Part shown: piece after piece, positions 1 to 5,905 of the stretch | Layout: every line of letters starts with the position of its first letter | How positions within the stretch are numbered: position 1 is the stretch's first letter | Assembly: GCA_964383855.1 (NCBI GenBank) | Contig: CAYLIP010000067.1 | Span: 1 to 12,237 of the forward strand | Reading direction: 5' to 3' | Length of the DNA: 12,237 nucleotides | From: CAZHAC01 sp964383855 | GTDB lineage: Bacteria; Chloroflexota; Dormibacteria; Dormibacterales; Dormibacteraceae | Position numbers and translations under genes: made by a program | The notes under the pieces: model-generated | Told to the model about the DNA's origin: nothing | Databases searched by the model: none | What the model saw: only the letters and a program-made list of their open reading frames with translations

Positions 1-6
1 GCGCCC

Positions 7-870
7 CTAGATCTCGCGGCGGCGGAAGCTCCAGACCGCGATCGCCAGCATCGCCACGGTCCAGAGCAGCGCCCAGAGATCGAATGCGGCGGGCGGGGGA
101 TCGACGGCCCCGAAGGGGTTGGCGGCGAAGCCGGGCCCGGCGCTTCGAAACCCGGCGATGATCGCCGCCGGCTCCATCGACCAGACCGCGCCCCGCCAGA
201 GGCCGTCGGTGGGCAGCGTCAGCTTGATGAAGGTCCCGGCCGCGCTCAGCGCCTGGTTGTTGAGCCCCTGACCGATGCCGCCCACGATCCCGCCAACCCA
301 GGCCACGAAGTAGCCGGCGAGCGCGATCACCGCGCCCGTGATGCCGGATAGGCGCGTGCTCAGGGCAAGGCTCAGCGTGAGAAGGACGAGGCCCACGCCG
401 GAGATGTACGCGGTCAGCGCCAGGGGGTGGGGCGGAAAGTAGCCGGTCGCCCAGTCGACGACCGCCATCTCACCCCAGATCGCGACCACCGTGTAGAAGA
501 CGAGGAGCAGCGCCAGGCCAAGCCACTTCCCGAGCAGGAAGTCCGAGCGCCGTATGGGCCTGGCCAGGATGGCCAGGACGAGGCCGGAGTCGACGTCGGC
601 CGAAATGGTGGGCGCCGCAACCACCGCGGCCGAGAGGGCGAGCACCGCCTCGAACATGAAGGCGACCAGGATCAGGAGCTGCGAGGCGACGCTGCGGACG
701 ATGGCGGGCGTCGGCGCCTGGCCGCGCCCGATGGGCGCATCCCACAGCTTGCTGAAGCCCCAGCCGCTGGCGGCGATCACCGCCAGCGTGAGGACGAGCA
801 GGGCAAGCAGCAGCTTGCGCCGAGAGGCCTCGACCAGCGTGAGCCGCGCGATCGTGAGGAGGGCCGGCAT
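7..870 (-). CDS. ABC-2 type transporter permease
   Basis: Membrane subunit (287 aa) of an ABC exporter, paired with the ATPase just upstream. About six hydrophobic helices are visible, near residues 17-37, 63-87, 113-135, 152-171, 177-198 and 263-281. A cytoplasmic motif around residues 89-118 (ISADVDSGLVLAILARPIRR, then GKWLG) is typical of ABC-2 permeases that report as 'ABC transporter permease subunit'. The protein ends in a basic RRRE tail. The frame stays open for about 100 further codons upstream, but that stretch is Arg/Gly/Pro-rich, lies inside the ATPase gene and looks non-coding. The ATG at 870 is therefore chosen, five bases after the ATPase stop, implying co-translation. The substrate cannot be told from sequence; drugs, lipids or polysaccharides are all possible for the family. 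Family assignment is sure, function open. Confidence 0.88.
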   Translation of the reverse strand: MPALLTIARLTLVEASRRKLLLALLVLTLAVIAASGWGFSKLWDAPIGRGQAPTPAIVRSVASQLLILVAFMFEAVLALSAAVVAAPTISADVDSGLVLAILARPIRRSDFLLGKWLGLALLLVFYTVVAIWGEMAVVDWATGYFPPHPLALTAYISGVGLVLLTLSLALSTRLSGITGAVIALAGYFVAWVGGIVGGIGQGLNNQALSAAGTFIKLTLPTDGLWRGAVWSMEPAAIIAGFRSAGPGFAANPFGAVDPPPAAFDLWALLWTVAMLAIAVWSFRRREI

Positions 871-875
871 CGGTC

Positions 876-1715
876 TCACGCGCGCAGCAGTTCCAGGAAG
901 CGGTCCTCGAGCGTCTGGCGGCGAGGCTCGACCTGGTAGACGCGCCCGCCCATGCCCACGACCTCGGCGATCAGGTCGGGCACGCGCTCGAGTTCGATGT
1001 CGCGGACGACGAGCCACTCGCCGTCGTCGTCGAGCGAGCCGAAACTGGCGAGCGAGGCCCGCTGCTGGACCGTCAGTCCGCTCAACCGGACCTTGACCGC
1101 CTGGCCGCCCAGCAGCTCGTCGAGGGTGCCGCTGGCGACCACCCGGCCGCCGTCGACGACGGCCACCCGGTCGCACACCATCTCCACCTCGGTCAGCAGG
1201 TGCGAATTTAGGAAGACCGCCGTGCCCCGATCCCGCAGCTCGTGGATGATGCGGCGGACGTCGTGCCGTCCGACCGGGTCGAGGGCCGACGTGGGCTCGT
1301 CGAGGAGCACCAGCTCGGGGCGCCCCAGCAGGGCGGCGCCCAGGCCCAGGCGCTGCTGCATGCCCTTGCTGTAGGTGCCGACGCGGTCGCCGGCCCGCGC
1401 GCCGAGGTCGACCAGGTCGAGCGCCGAGGTGATCTCGTCGTTCCAGGTCGGCCGGGCGAGGCCTGCCAGCTCGCAGTGGAGAGCCAGCACCTCGCGCGCG
1501 TTCAGCCAGGGCTGGTAGCGGAAGAGCTCGGGCAGGTAGCCGGCTCGCCTTCGGGCCTCGCGGTCGCCCAGCGGGCGGCCGAGCACGAAGCCCTCGCCGC
1601 CCGACGGGGGAAGCAGGCCCAGGAGCAGCTTGACGGCGGTCGTCTTGCCGGCTCCATTGGGCCCGAGGAACCCGAAGACCTCGCCGCGGGGCACGGTCAT
1701 GGTCAGCCCGGCCAC
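876..1715 (-). CDS. ABC transporter ATP-binding protein (CcmA-type); true start probably upstream
   Basis: Cytoplasmic ATPase that powers the adjacent ABC-2 permease. Numbered from the GTG at 1715, Walker A GPNGAGKT is at 18-25 and the Q-loop position holds Glu (LPE, 61-63), as in some exporters of this group. The signature YSKGMQQR is at 115-122, Walker B LVLLDEP at 135-141 and the switch His at 172. A C-terminal domain of about 80 residues follows, as in DrrA/NatA-like proteins. The GTG start would remove the first beta strand and the A-loop aromatic. Both are encoded in the same frame just upstream (AIHTSDLAKRFGDKLAV, about 1763-1716), and the frame is open to a stop at 1845-1847. No ATG, GTG or TTG exists in that extension, only CTG (1817, 1808) or ATC (1760). 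The coordinates give the conservative canonical start; the gene probably begins between 1760 and 1817. Function is confident, start is not. Confidence 0.88.
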   Translation of the reverse strand: MAGLTMTVPRGEVFGFLGPNGAGKTTAVKLLLGLLPPSGGEGFVLGRPLGDREARRRAGYLPELFRYQPWLNAREVLALHCELAGLARPTWNDEITSALDLVDLGARAGDRVGTYSKGMQQRLGLGAALLGRPELVLLDEPTSALDPVGRHDVRRIIHELRDRGTAVFLNSHLLTEVEMVCDRVAVVDGGRVVASGTLDELLGGQAVKVRLSGLTVQQRASLASFGSLDDDGEWLVVRDIELERVPDLIAEVVGMGGRVYQVEPRRQTLEDRFLELLRA

Positions 1716-1824
1716 GGCGAGCTTGTCGCCGAAGCGCTTGGCCAGGTCCGAGGTGTGGATGGCGGGCGAGGCGGCGGCGGCGCTCGCCGTCGCCTGCCGC
1801 TCGCGCAGGTCTACCAGGCCGCTG

Positions 1825-1830
1825 AGCCTA
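1825..1830 (-). promoter_or_regulatory. Possible -10 box for the ABC operon
   Basis: On the minus strand TAGGCT fits TANNNT. It is followed by seven bases (CAGCGGC) and then an in-frame CTG at 1817 that would open the full-length ABC ATPase. The spacing equals that of the better -10 box before the ChlI-like gene at 9082. No convincing -35 is seen and CTG is rare as a leaderless start, so this is only a candidate. Confidence 0.25.
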
Positions 1831-1852
1831 CTAGGAGCAAGGCCTCAGCAGC

Positions 1853-1878
1853 CCATCTCCCTTCTTGATGGGAGGTGG
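1853..1878. repeat. Hairpin between anti-sigma and ABC genes
   Basis: CCATCTCCC at 1853-1861 pairs with GGGAGGTGG at 1870-1878 (nine pairs, one of them G-T), with an eight-base loop. A competing stem CCCATC (1852-1857) with GATGGG (1867-1872) is mutually exclusive with it. The hairpin lies after the anti-sigma stop (1896) and before the ABC ATPase on the minus strand, so it could attenuate or end that transcript, but no T-run follows. Its right arm (GGGAGGTG) matches the first hairpin of the element at 6712-6783, suggesting the same dispersed repeat family. Confidence 0.5.
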
Positions 1879-1895
1879 CTCACCCGCTCGCCCGC

Positions 1896-2996
1896 CTAAT
1901 AGGCCCTGGAGACCGCGATCACCGAGTTGGCGACCCTGATCAGGGTCGCCTCATCCTGGGAACCGGCCACCACGTAGACGAGCCTGCCGTACTTCGCGGT
2001 GTCGCTGATCCAGATCAGGCCGGCGGCGACCCGCGTGTTGTCGCCGATGAAGACGGCCTTGCTGCCGTCGCTGAGGACCGGGGTGTCCGACCTGGCCCCG
2101 GGCGGAATCGGGATCGGCAGCGTGGAGGTGGGATCGCCGATCTGGTCGATCAGGCTCTGGGGCACGCCGGCCTGCTTCAGCCCGGCCTCGATCTCGGCCA
2201 CCGAGGTGCCGGTCGGGGAGGTTACGACCGGCGCCCTGGCCACGCCGACGACCAGTTGAGGAACCTGGCCCTGGCTGACCTGCCTGGGGTCGACCGTCCC
2301 GTAGATGGCCGCCTCGGCGGGCCCGCCGGAGACGGCGATCACCTTGCCGTTGAGGTTCGCCGGCACCGGTGGGTGGTTGGGGCCGGCGGCCTGCTGCGCC
2401 TTGGCGGCGTCGAATGTGAAGGTGCCCGCGCCCTTGCTCATGCGCGCGAAGCTGGGGGCCGGGAGCCCGGCCGGCGCCCAGGCGCCGGCGAGCGAGGGCA
2501 GGTCCCCGCCGGCTGCCGCCGCCGGTGTCGAGACCTCGCTCAGCTCAGGCTGGCTGGTCACCTTGACCGTGCCCCAGCTGGAGAGGTCGGGCATGCCCTC
2601 GAAGGACGCCGGCTGCACCCCCACCGGCTGCACCGTCCTCGGCGAGAAGAGGTTGGTGACGGTCTGCGCGAGCGGCGACGCGAAGGCGAGCACGGCCAGG
2701 CTGGCGGCCAGCGCCGCGCCCAGGGCGGTGGCCCGGATACGAGGCCGCCAGGCCCGGGGCAGCAGCCCCCGCCGGGGCGGTTCGACTCGCGCCGAGACCG
2801 AGCGGAAGGCGGCGTCAGGGTCGACGGTGACCGCGCCAGCGCCGAGCGCATCCTGGACCGCCCGGGCCGTGGCGGCGATTCCCGAGAAGCGCCGCTGGCA
2901 GGCATCGCAGCCGTTGAAGTGGCCGCGCGCGAGCTCGGTGACCGCGTGCGGCTCGTCGTACATGCGGCGGAGAACGCCGTCAGAGAGGTGAGCCAC
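1896..2996 (-). CDS. Zinc-finger transmembrane anti-sigma factor
   Basis: Predicted membrane anti-sigma factor (366 aa) that would hold the adjacent ECF sigma factor inactive. The cytoplasmic N-terminus carries the ZAS motif His26-x3-Cys30-x2-Cys33 (HFNGCDAC). One transmembrane helix spans about residues 88-108. The remaining 250-odd residues would be extracytoplasmic and are rich in Pro, Ala and Val. The last segment (GLIWISDTAKYGRLVYVV, then DEATLIRVANSV) resembles the C-terminus of DUF4367-type domains on other anti-sigma factors; this is a pattern judgement. The GTG at 2996 was chosen because AAGGAG lies ten bases before it, the ZAS motif falls at a normal distance, and sequence further upstream belongs to the sigma gene. 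It overlaps the sigma gene end by 17 bases, implying translational coupling. The signal sensed is unknown. Confidence is high for the class. Confidence 0.85.
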   Translation of the reverse strand: MAHLSDGVLRRMYDEPHAVTELARGHFNGCDACQRRFSGIAATARAVQDALGAGAVTVDPDAAFRSVSARVEPPRRGLLPRAWRPRIRATALGAALAASLAVLAFASPLAQTVTNLFSPRTVQPVGVQPASFEGMPDLSSWGTVKVTSQPELSEVSTPAAAAGGDLPSLAGAWAPAGLPAPSFARMSKGAGTFTFDAAKAQQAAGPNHPPVPANLNGKVIAVSGGPAEAAIYGTVDPRQVSQGQVPQLVVGVARAPVVTSPTGTSVAEIEAGLKQAGVPQSLIDQIGDPTSTLPIPIPPGARSDTPVLSDGSKAVFIGDNTRVAAGLIWISDTAKYGRLVYVVAGSQDEATLIRVANSVIAVSRAY

Positions 2997-3540
2997 TTGA
3001 TTCCAACTCCTTCTTGAGTGCCTGCTCGGCGCGGCGCAGCAGCGTCCCGACCTGGCCGGTGGAGACGTGCAGCGCGGCTCCGACCTCGGCGTAGCTGAGG
3101 CCGCTGTAGCGGAGGGCGAGCACGGCCGCCGCCTTGGGTCGCAGGCGGCCGAGCGCCTCCCGCACGATCCGGCGCGATTCCTGGATCTCGACCTCGCGCG
3201 CGGGGTCGCCCGTCTCCTGCTCGGACCGCGACTGCGCTTCGGCCAGCTCCCGGCGCTCCCGACGCCGCCGGCCGCGCAGCCGGTTGAGCGCGGTGTGCAC
3301 GGCCGCCCCGTGCAGCCAGGCGGCCGCGAACGGTGGATCGGGCCCATGCCGGCGATGGAGGTCGAGGAAGACCTCCTGCGCCACGTCCTCGGCCTCTCCC
3401 CTGTCGACCAGCACGCGGTTGGCGACCGCCACCACGCGGCCGTACTCGCGCATGAAGAGGTCCTCGAAAGGATCGGCGGGCGCCGGGCGCCGCCGTGAGC
3501 TCGGATCCGGCTCGCTCGGCTTCATCGACCTGGCCTTCAT
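2980..3540 (-). CDS. ECF-type RNA polymerase sigma factor
   Basis: Extracytoplasmic-function sigma-70 family protein of about 186 aa, the usual size for the class. Region 2 is seen in DPFEDLFMREYGRVVAVAN and GEAEDVAQEVFLDLH, which matches the DAEDxxQExF signature. The AAAWLHGAAVHTALNRLR stretch ends region 2. Region 4 is a helix-turn-helix with LRPKAAAVLALRYSGLSYAE and VSTGQVGTLLRRAEQALKKEL. No SnoaL-like C-terminal domain is present, so it is not of the ECF41 type. The start is uncertain: in-frame GTG 3555, ATG 3540 and ATG 3525 all precede the domain. ATG 3540 has AAGGAG upstream but at only three bases. The gene overlaps the anti-sigma gene by 17 bases, the usual sigma/anti-sigma arrangement. 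Its regulon cannot be deduced here. Confidence 0.88.
   Translation of the reverse strand: MKARSMKPSEPDPSSRRRPAPADPFEDLFMREYGRVVAVANRVLVDRGEAEDVAQEVFLDLHRRHGPDPPFAAAWLHGAAVHTALNRLRGRRRRERRELAEAQSRSEQETGDPAREVEIQESRRIVREALGRLRPKAAAVLALRYSGLSYAEVGAALHVSTGQVGTLLRRAEQALKKELESSGSPL
3007..3012 (-). promoter_or_regulatory. Ribosome binding site of the anti-sigma gene
   Basis: The minus strand reads AAGGAG ten bases before GTG 2996, inside the end of the sigma gene. It is the clearest Shine-Dalgarno site in the window and fixes the start of the anti-sigma gene. Confidence 0.6.
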
Positions 3541-3570
3541 CCGCTCCTTCAGCACCGTGGCCGGACAGTT

Positions 3571-3577
3571 TGTGACA
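3571..3577 (-). promoter_or_regulatory. Possible ECF autoregulatory -35 motif
   Basis: The minus strand reads TGTCACA about 30 bases before the sigma start and directly after a terminator-like T-run. TGTCACA is the known -35 motif of ECF41 promoters, and related motifs occur with other ECF groups. The matching -10 (CGTC after 16 bases) is absent, so the site is tentative. Confidence 0.25.
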
Positions 3578-3583
3578 TCAACG

Positions 3584-3630
3584 AAAAAAGGGCGAGCGCC
3601 GCGGCCCGCCGCCCCGCGCGGGGTGGCGGG
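3584..3630 (-). terminator. Terminator-like hairpin with T6
   Basis: An imperfect inverted repeat at 3605-3630 (CCCGCC, one mismatch, CCCC, GCGC loop, GGGG, GGCGGG) is followed on the minus strand by a smaller GGCG/CGCC stem (3591-3600) and six T (3589-3584). It lies 27 bases past the stop of the small membrane protein gene and before the sigma gene. It would insulate the EVE/membrane operon from the sigma operon. The large stem is separated from the T-run by the smaller stem, so it is not a textbook intrinsic terminator. Confidence 0.55.
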
Positions 3631-3656
3631 ATCAGGTCATCTGAGGACCGGCGCTC

Positions 3657-4142
3657 TCAACGACGGCCGGCCCGCGCCAGCTCGCGGCCGATCGCGCGGA
3701 AGAAGGGCGCCCCGAAACCGCCGATGGCAAGCAGAGCGCCGAAGGCGACCACGGCGTCGATCGAGTCGCGACCCTGAGGCTCCCAGTAGACGTCGCGGAA
3801 GAGCAGCCAGAGCGCGAACTCGTCGAGGGTCAGCGCCGCGCCGACGCCGAAGAGCACGGCGGTGAACCACGAGAGCCAGGTCCGGGTGGCGCGCATCCCG
3901 GTGCCCACCTGGTTCAGCCAGAGGTAGCCGACGAGCAGGAGCAGGAGGATGCCCCAGACCAGGTGGTGGACGTGCTCGGTGCCGTGCGTGACGTCGTGAA
4001 AGGGTCCCCGGTGGGCACGGATCAGGTGGGTGATCGCCCGGACCGATCCGAAGGTCAGGAAGAAGGAGAGCCAGGACAGGAAGAGGCGTTCGCGCCGGGC
4101 GTCGGCGTTGATGTGCTCCCGGTAGAGCTCGATCACGCGCAC
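3657..4142 (-). CDS. Conserved four-helix integral membrane protein
   Basis: A 161-residue hydrophobic protein of unknown function. Likely helices lie near residues 20-37, 59-77, 90-106 and 127-150. Between helices 3 and 4 is a striking charged and aromatic block, LDEFALWLLFRDVYW followed by QGRDSIDAV. I recognise this block as conserved in small hypothetical membrane proteins of Actinomycetota and Chloroflexota. A His-rich stretch (HDVTHGTEHVHH, about 49-60) precedes helix 2 and could bind a metal or haem, which is inference only. The GTG at 4142 lies four bases after the EVE gene stop (4147), so the two are probably co-transcribed. A second in-frame GTG at 4136 is equally possible. There is no signal peptide cleavage motif. 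The gene is real; the function is unknown. Confidence 0.75.
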   Translation of the reverse strand: MRVIELYREHINADARRERLFLSWLSFFLTFGSVRAITHLIRAHRGPFHDVTHGTEHVHHLVWGILLLLLVGYLWLNQVGTGMRATRTWLSWFTAVLFGVGAALTLDEFALWLLFRDVYWEPQGRDSIDAVVAFGALLAIGGFGAPFFRAIGRELARAGRR

Positions 4143-4146
4143 CGGT

Positions 4147-4698
4147 TCAGCTCGAAGCCGCCGGGTCTGCCCGGCGCGAGCGCCGCACCCGCCTGAGCTC
4201 GTCCTCGACCAGCTTGAAGTCCTTCTGCGCGAGCTGGTGCAGGTGGCCCTGGAAGGCCAGGGTCCAGCTCTCGGGCGGCCATTTGCGGACGTAGTCGAGG
4301 CGGTAGGCGAGATCCTTGGCCAGCACCCAGTCGGCCTCCTCGAGCACCACGTCGGGCTTGATGCGGAAGCGCCACGGGTAGTCCTCGTCCCAGCGCACCG
4401 ATCGCCAGACCATGGCGTGGTCCTCGTACATGCTCGAGCTGACGGTGGCGGTGGCCGCGAAGGCCATGCGCCCGGTCACGTACCAGAGGATGCGGTCGCC
4501 GCTCCGGATGCTCTCCGCGCGGCGCCGGTGCCGCGACTTGACGCCCTGGGCGGTGAAGCCATGCTCCCTCGTCTTCCGGAAGTTCTCGGGCGAGCTCACG
4601 ATCATCCAGTGCTGAGCGCTGCGTGATGGCTTCGACGCCTTCCTGCGCCGGCGGGGACGGCCCTCGGCGACCTCCGTCATCTCCATCTCCTCGGCCAT
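4147..4698 (-). CDS. EVE-domain (PUA-like) protein
   Basis: A 183-residue protein with a basic N-terminal linker (RPRRRRK) and an EVE domain. The domain runs from AQHWMIVSSPENFRKTRE through KSRHRRRAESIRSGDRILWYVTG to LHQLAQKDFKLVEDEL. These match the family hallmarks HW-x-SPENF, the GD-x-hydrophobic-x-Y-V strand and a C-terminal DF-x-L-V-E helix. EVE domains are PUA/YTH-like folds that bind modified bases in nucleic acid; examples are THYN1 and EVE proteins attached to restriction systems. The actual ligand here is unknown. ATG 4698 is preferred because TATTCT stands eight bases before it, consistent with a leaderless mRNA. ATG 4680, with GAGGAG six bases upstream, is a good alternative. The start is nearly back-to-back with the TGT-like gene. 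Confidence 0.82.
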   Translation of the reverse strand: MAEEMEMTEVAEGRPRRRRKASKPSRSAQHWMIVSSPENFRKTREHGFTAQGVKSRHRRRAESIRSGDRILWYVTGRMAFAATATVSSSMYEDHAMVWRSVRWDEDYPWRFRIKPDVVLEEADWVLAKDLAYRLDYVRKWPPESWTLAFQGHLHQLAQKDFKLVEDELRRVRRSRRADPAASS

Positions 4699-5905
4699 GG
4701 CTCGTGAGAATAGCCGGGTGCTTCGATTCACGATCCTGGCCGAGGACGGCGCCGCCCGCCGGGGCCTCCTCGAGACCGCCCATGGCCGGATGGAGACGCC
4801 CGGCTTCTTCGCGGTCGCCACCCGGGCCGCGCTCAAGGGAGTCGACGTGGCCGCCGCGCGGCGCGCCGGCGTGCAGGCACTGATCTGCAACTCGTTTCAT
4901 CTTCATCTCCAGCCCGGAGGACCGGCGATCGCGGCCGCGGGCGGCCTGCGGCCCTTCATGGACTGGCAGGCCGGCGTCCTGGCCACCGACTCGGGCGGCT
5001 TCCAGGTCTTCAGCCTCCGGCACGGTCAGGTCGCCGATGAGCTCAAGGGCAGGCGGCGCCTGCCGGCGCCGGTGGCCGGCGAGGAGCCGCTGGAGGCGGT
5101 CCGCGTGGATGAGCGGGGGGCCGAGTTCCGCTCCTACCTCGACGGTTCGCGGCACCTCTTCACGCCGGAGTCGAACATGGCGCTCCAGCGCGACCTCGGC
5201 GCCGACATCCTCTTCTGCCTCGACGAGTGCACACCCTTCCATGTGACGCGCGGCTACACGGCCGCCGCCACCGAGCGCAACCTGCGCTGGGCGCGCCGCT
5301 GCCGGGACGAGTTCGAGCGGCTCGAGATGGGCCGGAGGCAGGCCCTCTACGGGATCGTCCACGGGGGCGTCTACCCCGACCTCCGGGAGGTGTCGGCCCG
5401 GGAGATGTCGGCTCTGGGGTTCGAGGGCTTCGGCATCGGCGACTGCCTGGGTGAGACCAAGGCCGACTGGTACCGTGTCGTCGACGTGGTCACCCCCCTG
5501 CTTCCGCGCGAGAGGCCGCGGCACCTCCTGGGAGTGGGTGAGCCCGATGACCTCGTGGAGGGCGCCCTGCGCGGCATCGACACCTTCGACTGCGCGATGC
5601 CGACCCGCGTTGCCCGGCACGCGCAGGCGCTGGTGCTGGGCCGGCCGCGCTTCCGGCTCGACCTGGCCTCGGCCCGCGCCGAGGTCCGTGACGGTGACGG
5701 CCCGATCGATCGCGACTGTGACTGCGCCACCTGCGCGCGCTTCTCTCGCGCCTACCTGGCGCACCTCTTCCGGGCGCACGAGATGCTCGGAATCGCGCTT
5801 GTGGCCGAGCACAACCTGCGCTTCACGACCCGGCTGCTCGAGCGCGTTCGGGACGCCATCTCGGACGGTCGCCTGGCCGAGCTGCGGCGCGAGGTGGCGG
5901 GTTGA
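4697..5905 (+). CDS. tgt: tRNA-guanine transglycosylase family protein (divergent TGT)
   Basis: TIM-barrel base-exchange enzyme of the family that swaps guanine for a 7-deazaguanine in tRNA (402 aa). Conserved landmarks are ILAEDGAARRG at the N-terminus, DSGGFQVFSL (Asp98, Gln103), DECTPF (Asp176) and GIDTFDCAMPTR with the likely nucleophile Asp298. The zinc site is C341-x-C343-x2-C346 plus His372. Compared with Zymomonas TGT from memory, the substrate glutamine of GIQQG is His223 here (GIVHGG). The GGLAVGE loop is replaced by the one-residue-shorter GDCLGE (248-253). About 24 residues are inserted after DSGGFQVFSL (111-134). These changes suggest an altered substrate rather than a standard preQ1-inserting Tgt. 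ATG 4697 is the conservative start; GTG 4718 gives a more family-like N-terminus. It overlaps the thioesterase gene by TTGA. The family is sure; the symbol is only a family label. Confidence 0.85.
   Translation: MARENSRVLRFTILAEDGAARRGLLETAHGRMETPGFFAVATRAALKGVDVAAARRAGVQALICNSFHLHLQPGGPAIAAAGGLRPFMDWQAGVLATDSGGFQVFSLRHGQVADELKGRRRLPAPVAGEEPLEAVRVDERGAEFRSYLDGSRHLFTPESNMALQRDLGADILFCLDECTPFHVTRGYTAAATERNLRWARRCRDEFERLEMGRRQALYGIVHGGVYPDLREVSAREMSALGFEGFGIGDCLGETKADWYRVVDVVTPLLPRERPRHLLGVGEPDDLVEGALRGIDTFDCAMPTRVARHAQALVLGRPRFRLDLASARAEVRDGDGPIDRDCDCATCARFSRAYLAHLFRAHEMLGIALVAEHNLRFTTRLLERVRDAISDGRLAELRREVAG
4707..4712 (-). promoter_or_regulatory. -10 box for the EVE gene; shared divergent promoter
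   Basis: The minus strand reads TATTCT (TANNNT) eight bases before ATG 4698. The plus strand over nearly the same bases reads GAGAAT (4706-4711), six bases before GTG 4718, a possible start of the TGT-like gene. The spacing resembles leaderless promoters of actinobacteria. No -35 is evident on either strand. Confidence 0.4.

Noticed and set aside
871..1176. N-terminal extension of the ABC-2 permease frame
   Set aside because: About 100 Arg/Pro/Gly-rich codons lie inside the ATPase gene, and a normal permease begins at ATG 870.
1875..3017. Plus-strand open frame of 380 codons opposite the anti-sigma gene
   Set aside because: It has no domain and biased composition, whereas the minus strand shows the ZAS motif, a membrane helix and a good ribosome binding site.
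2997..3347. Upstream extension of the anti-sigma frame into the sigma gene
   Set aside because: The added sequence is Arg/Ser/Pro-rich shadow of the sigma factor. GTG 2996 with AAGGAG gives the normal ZAS position.
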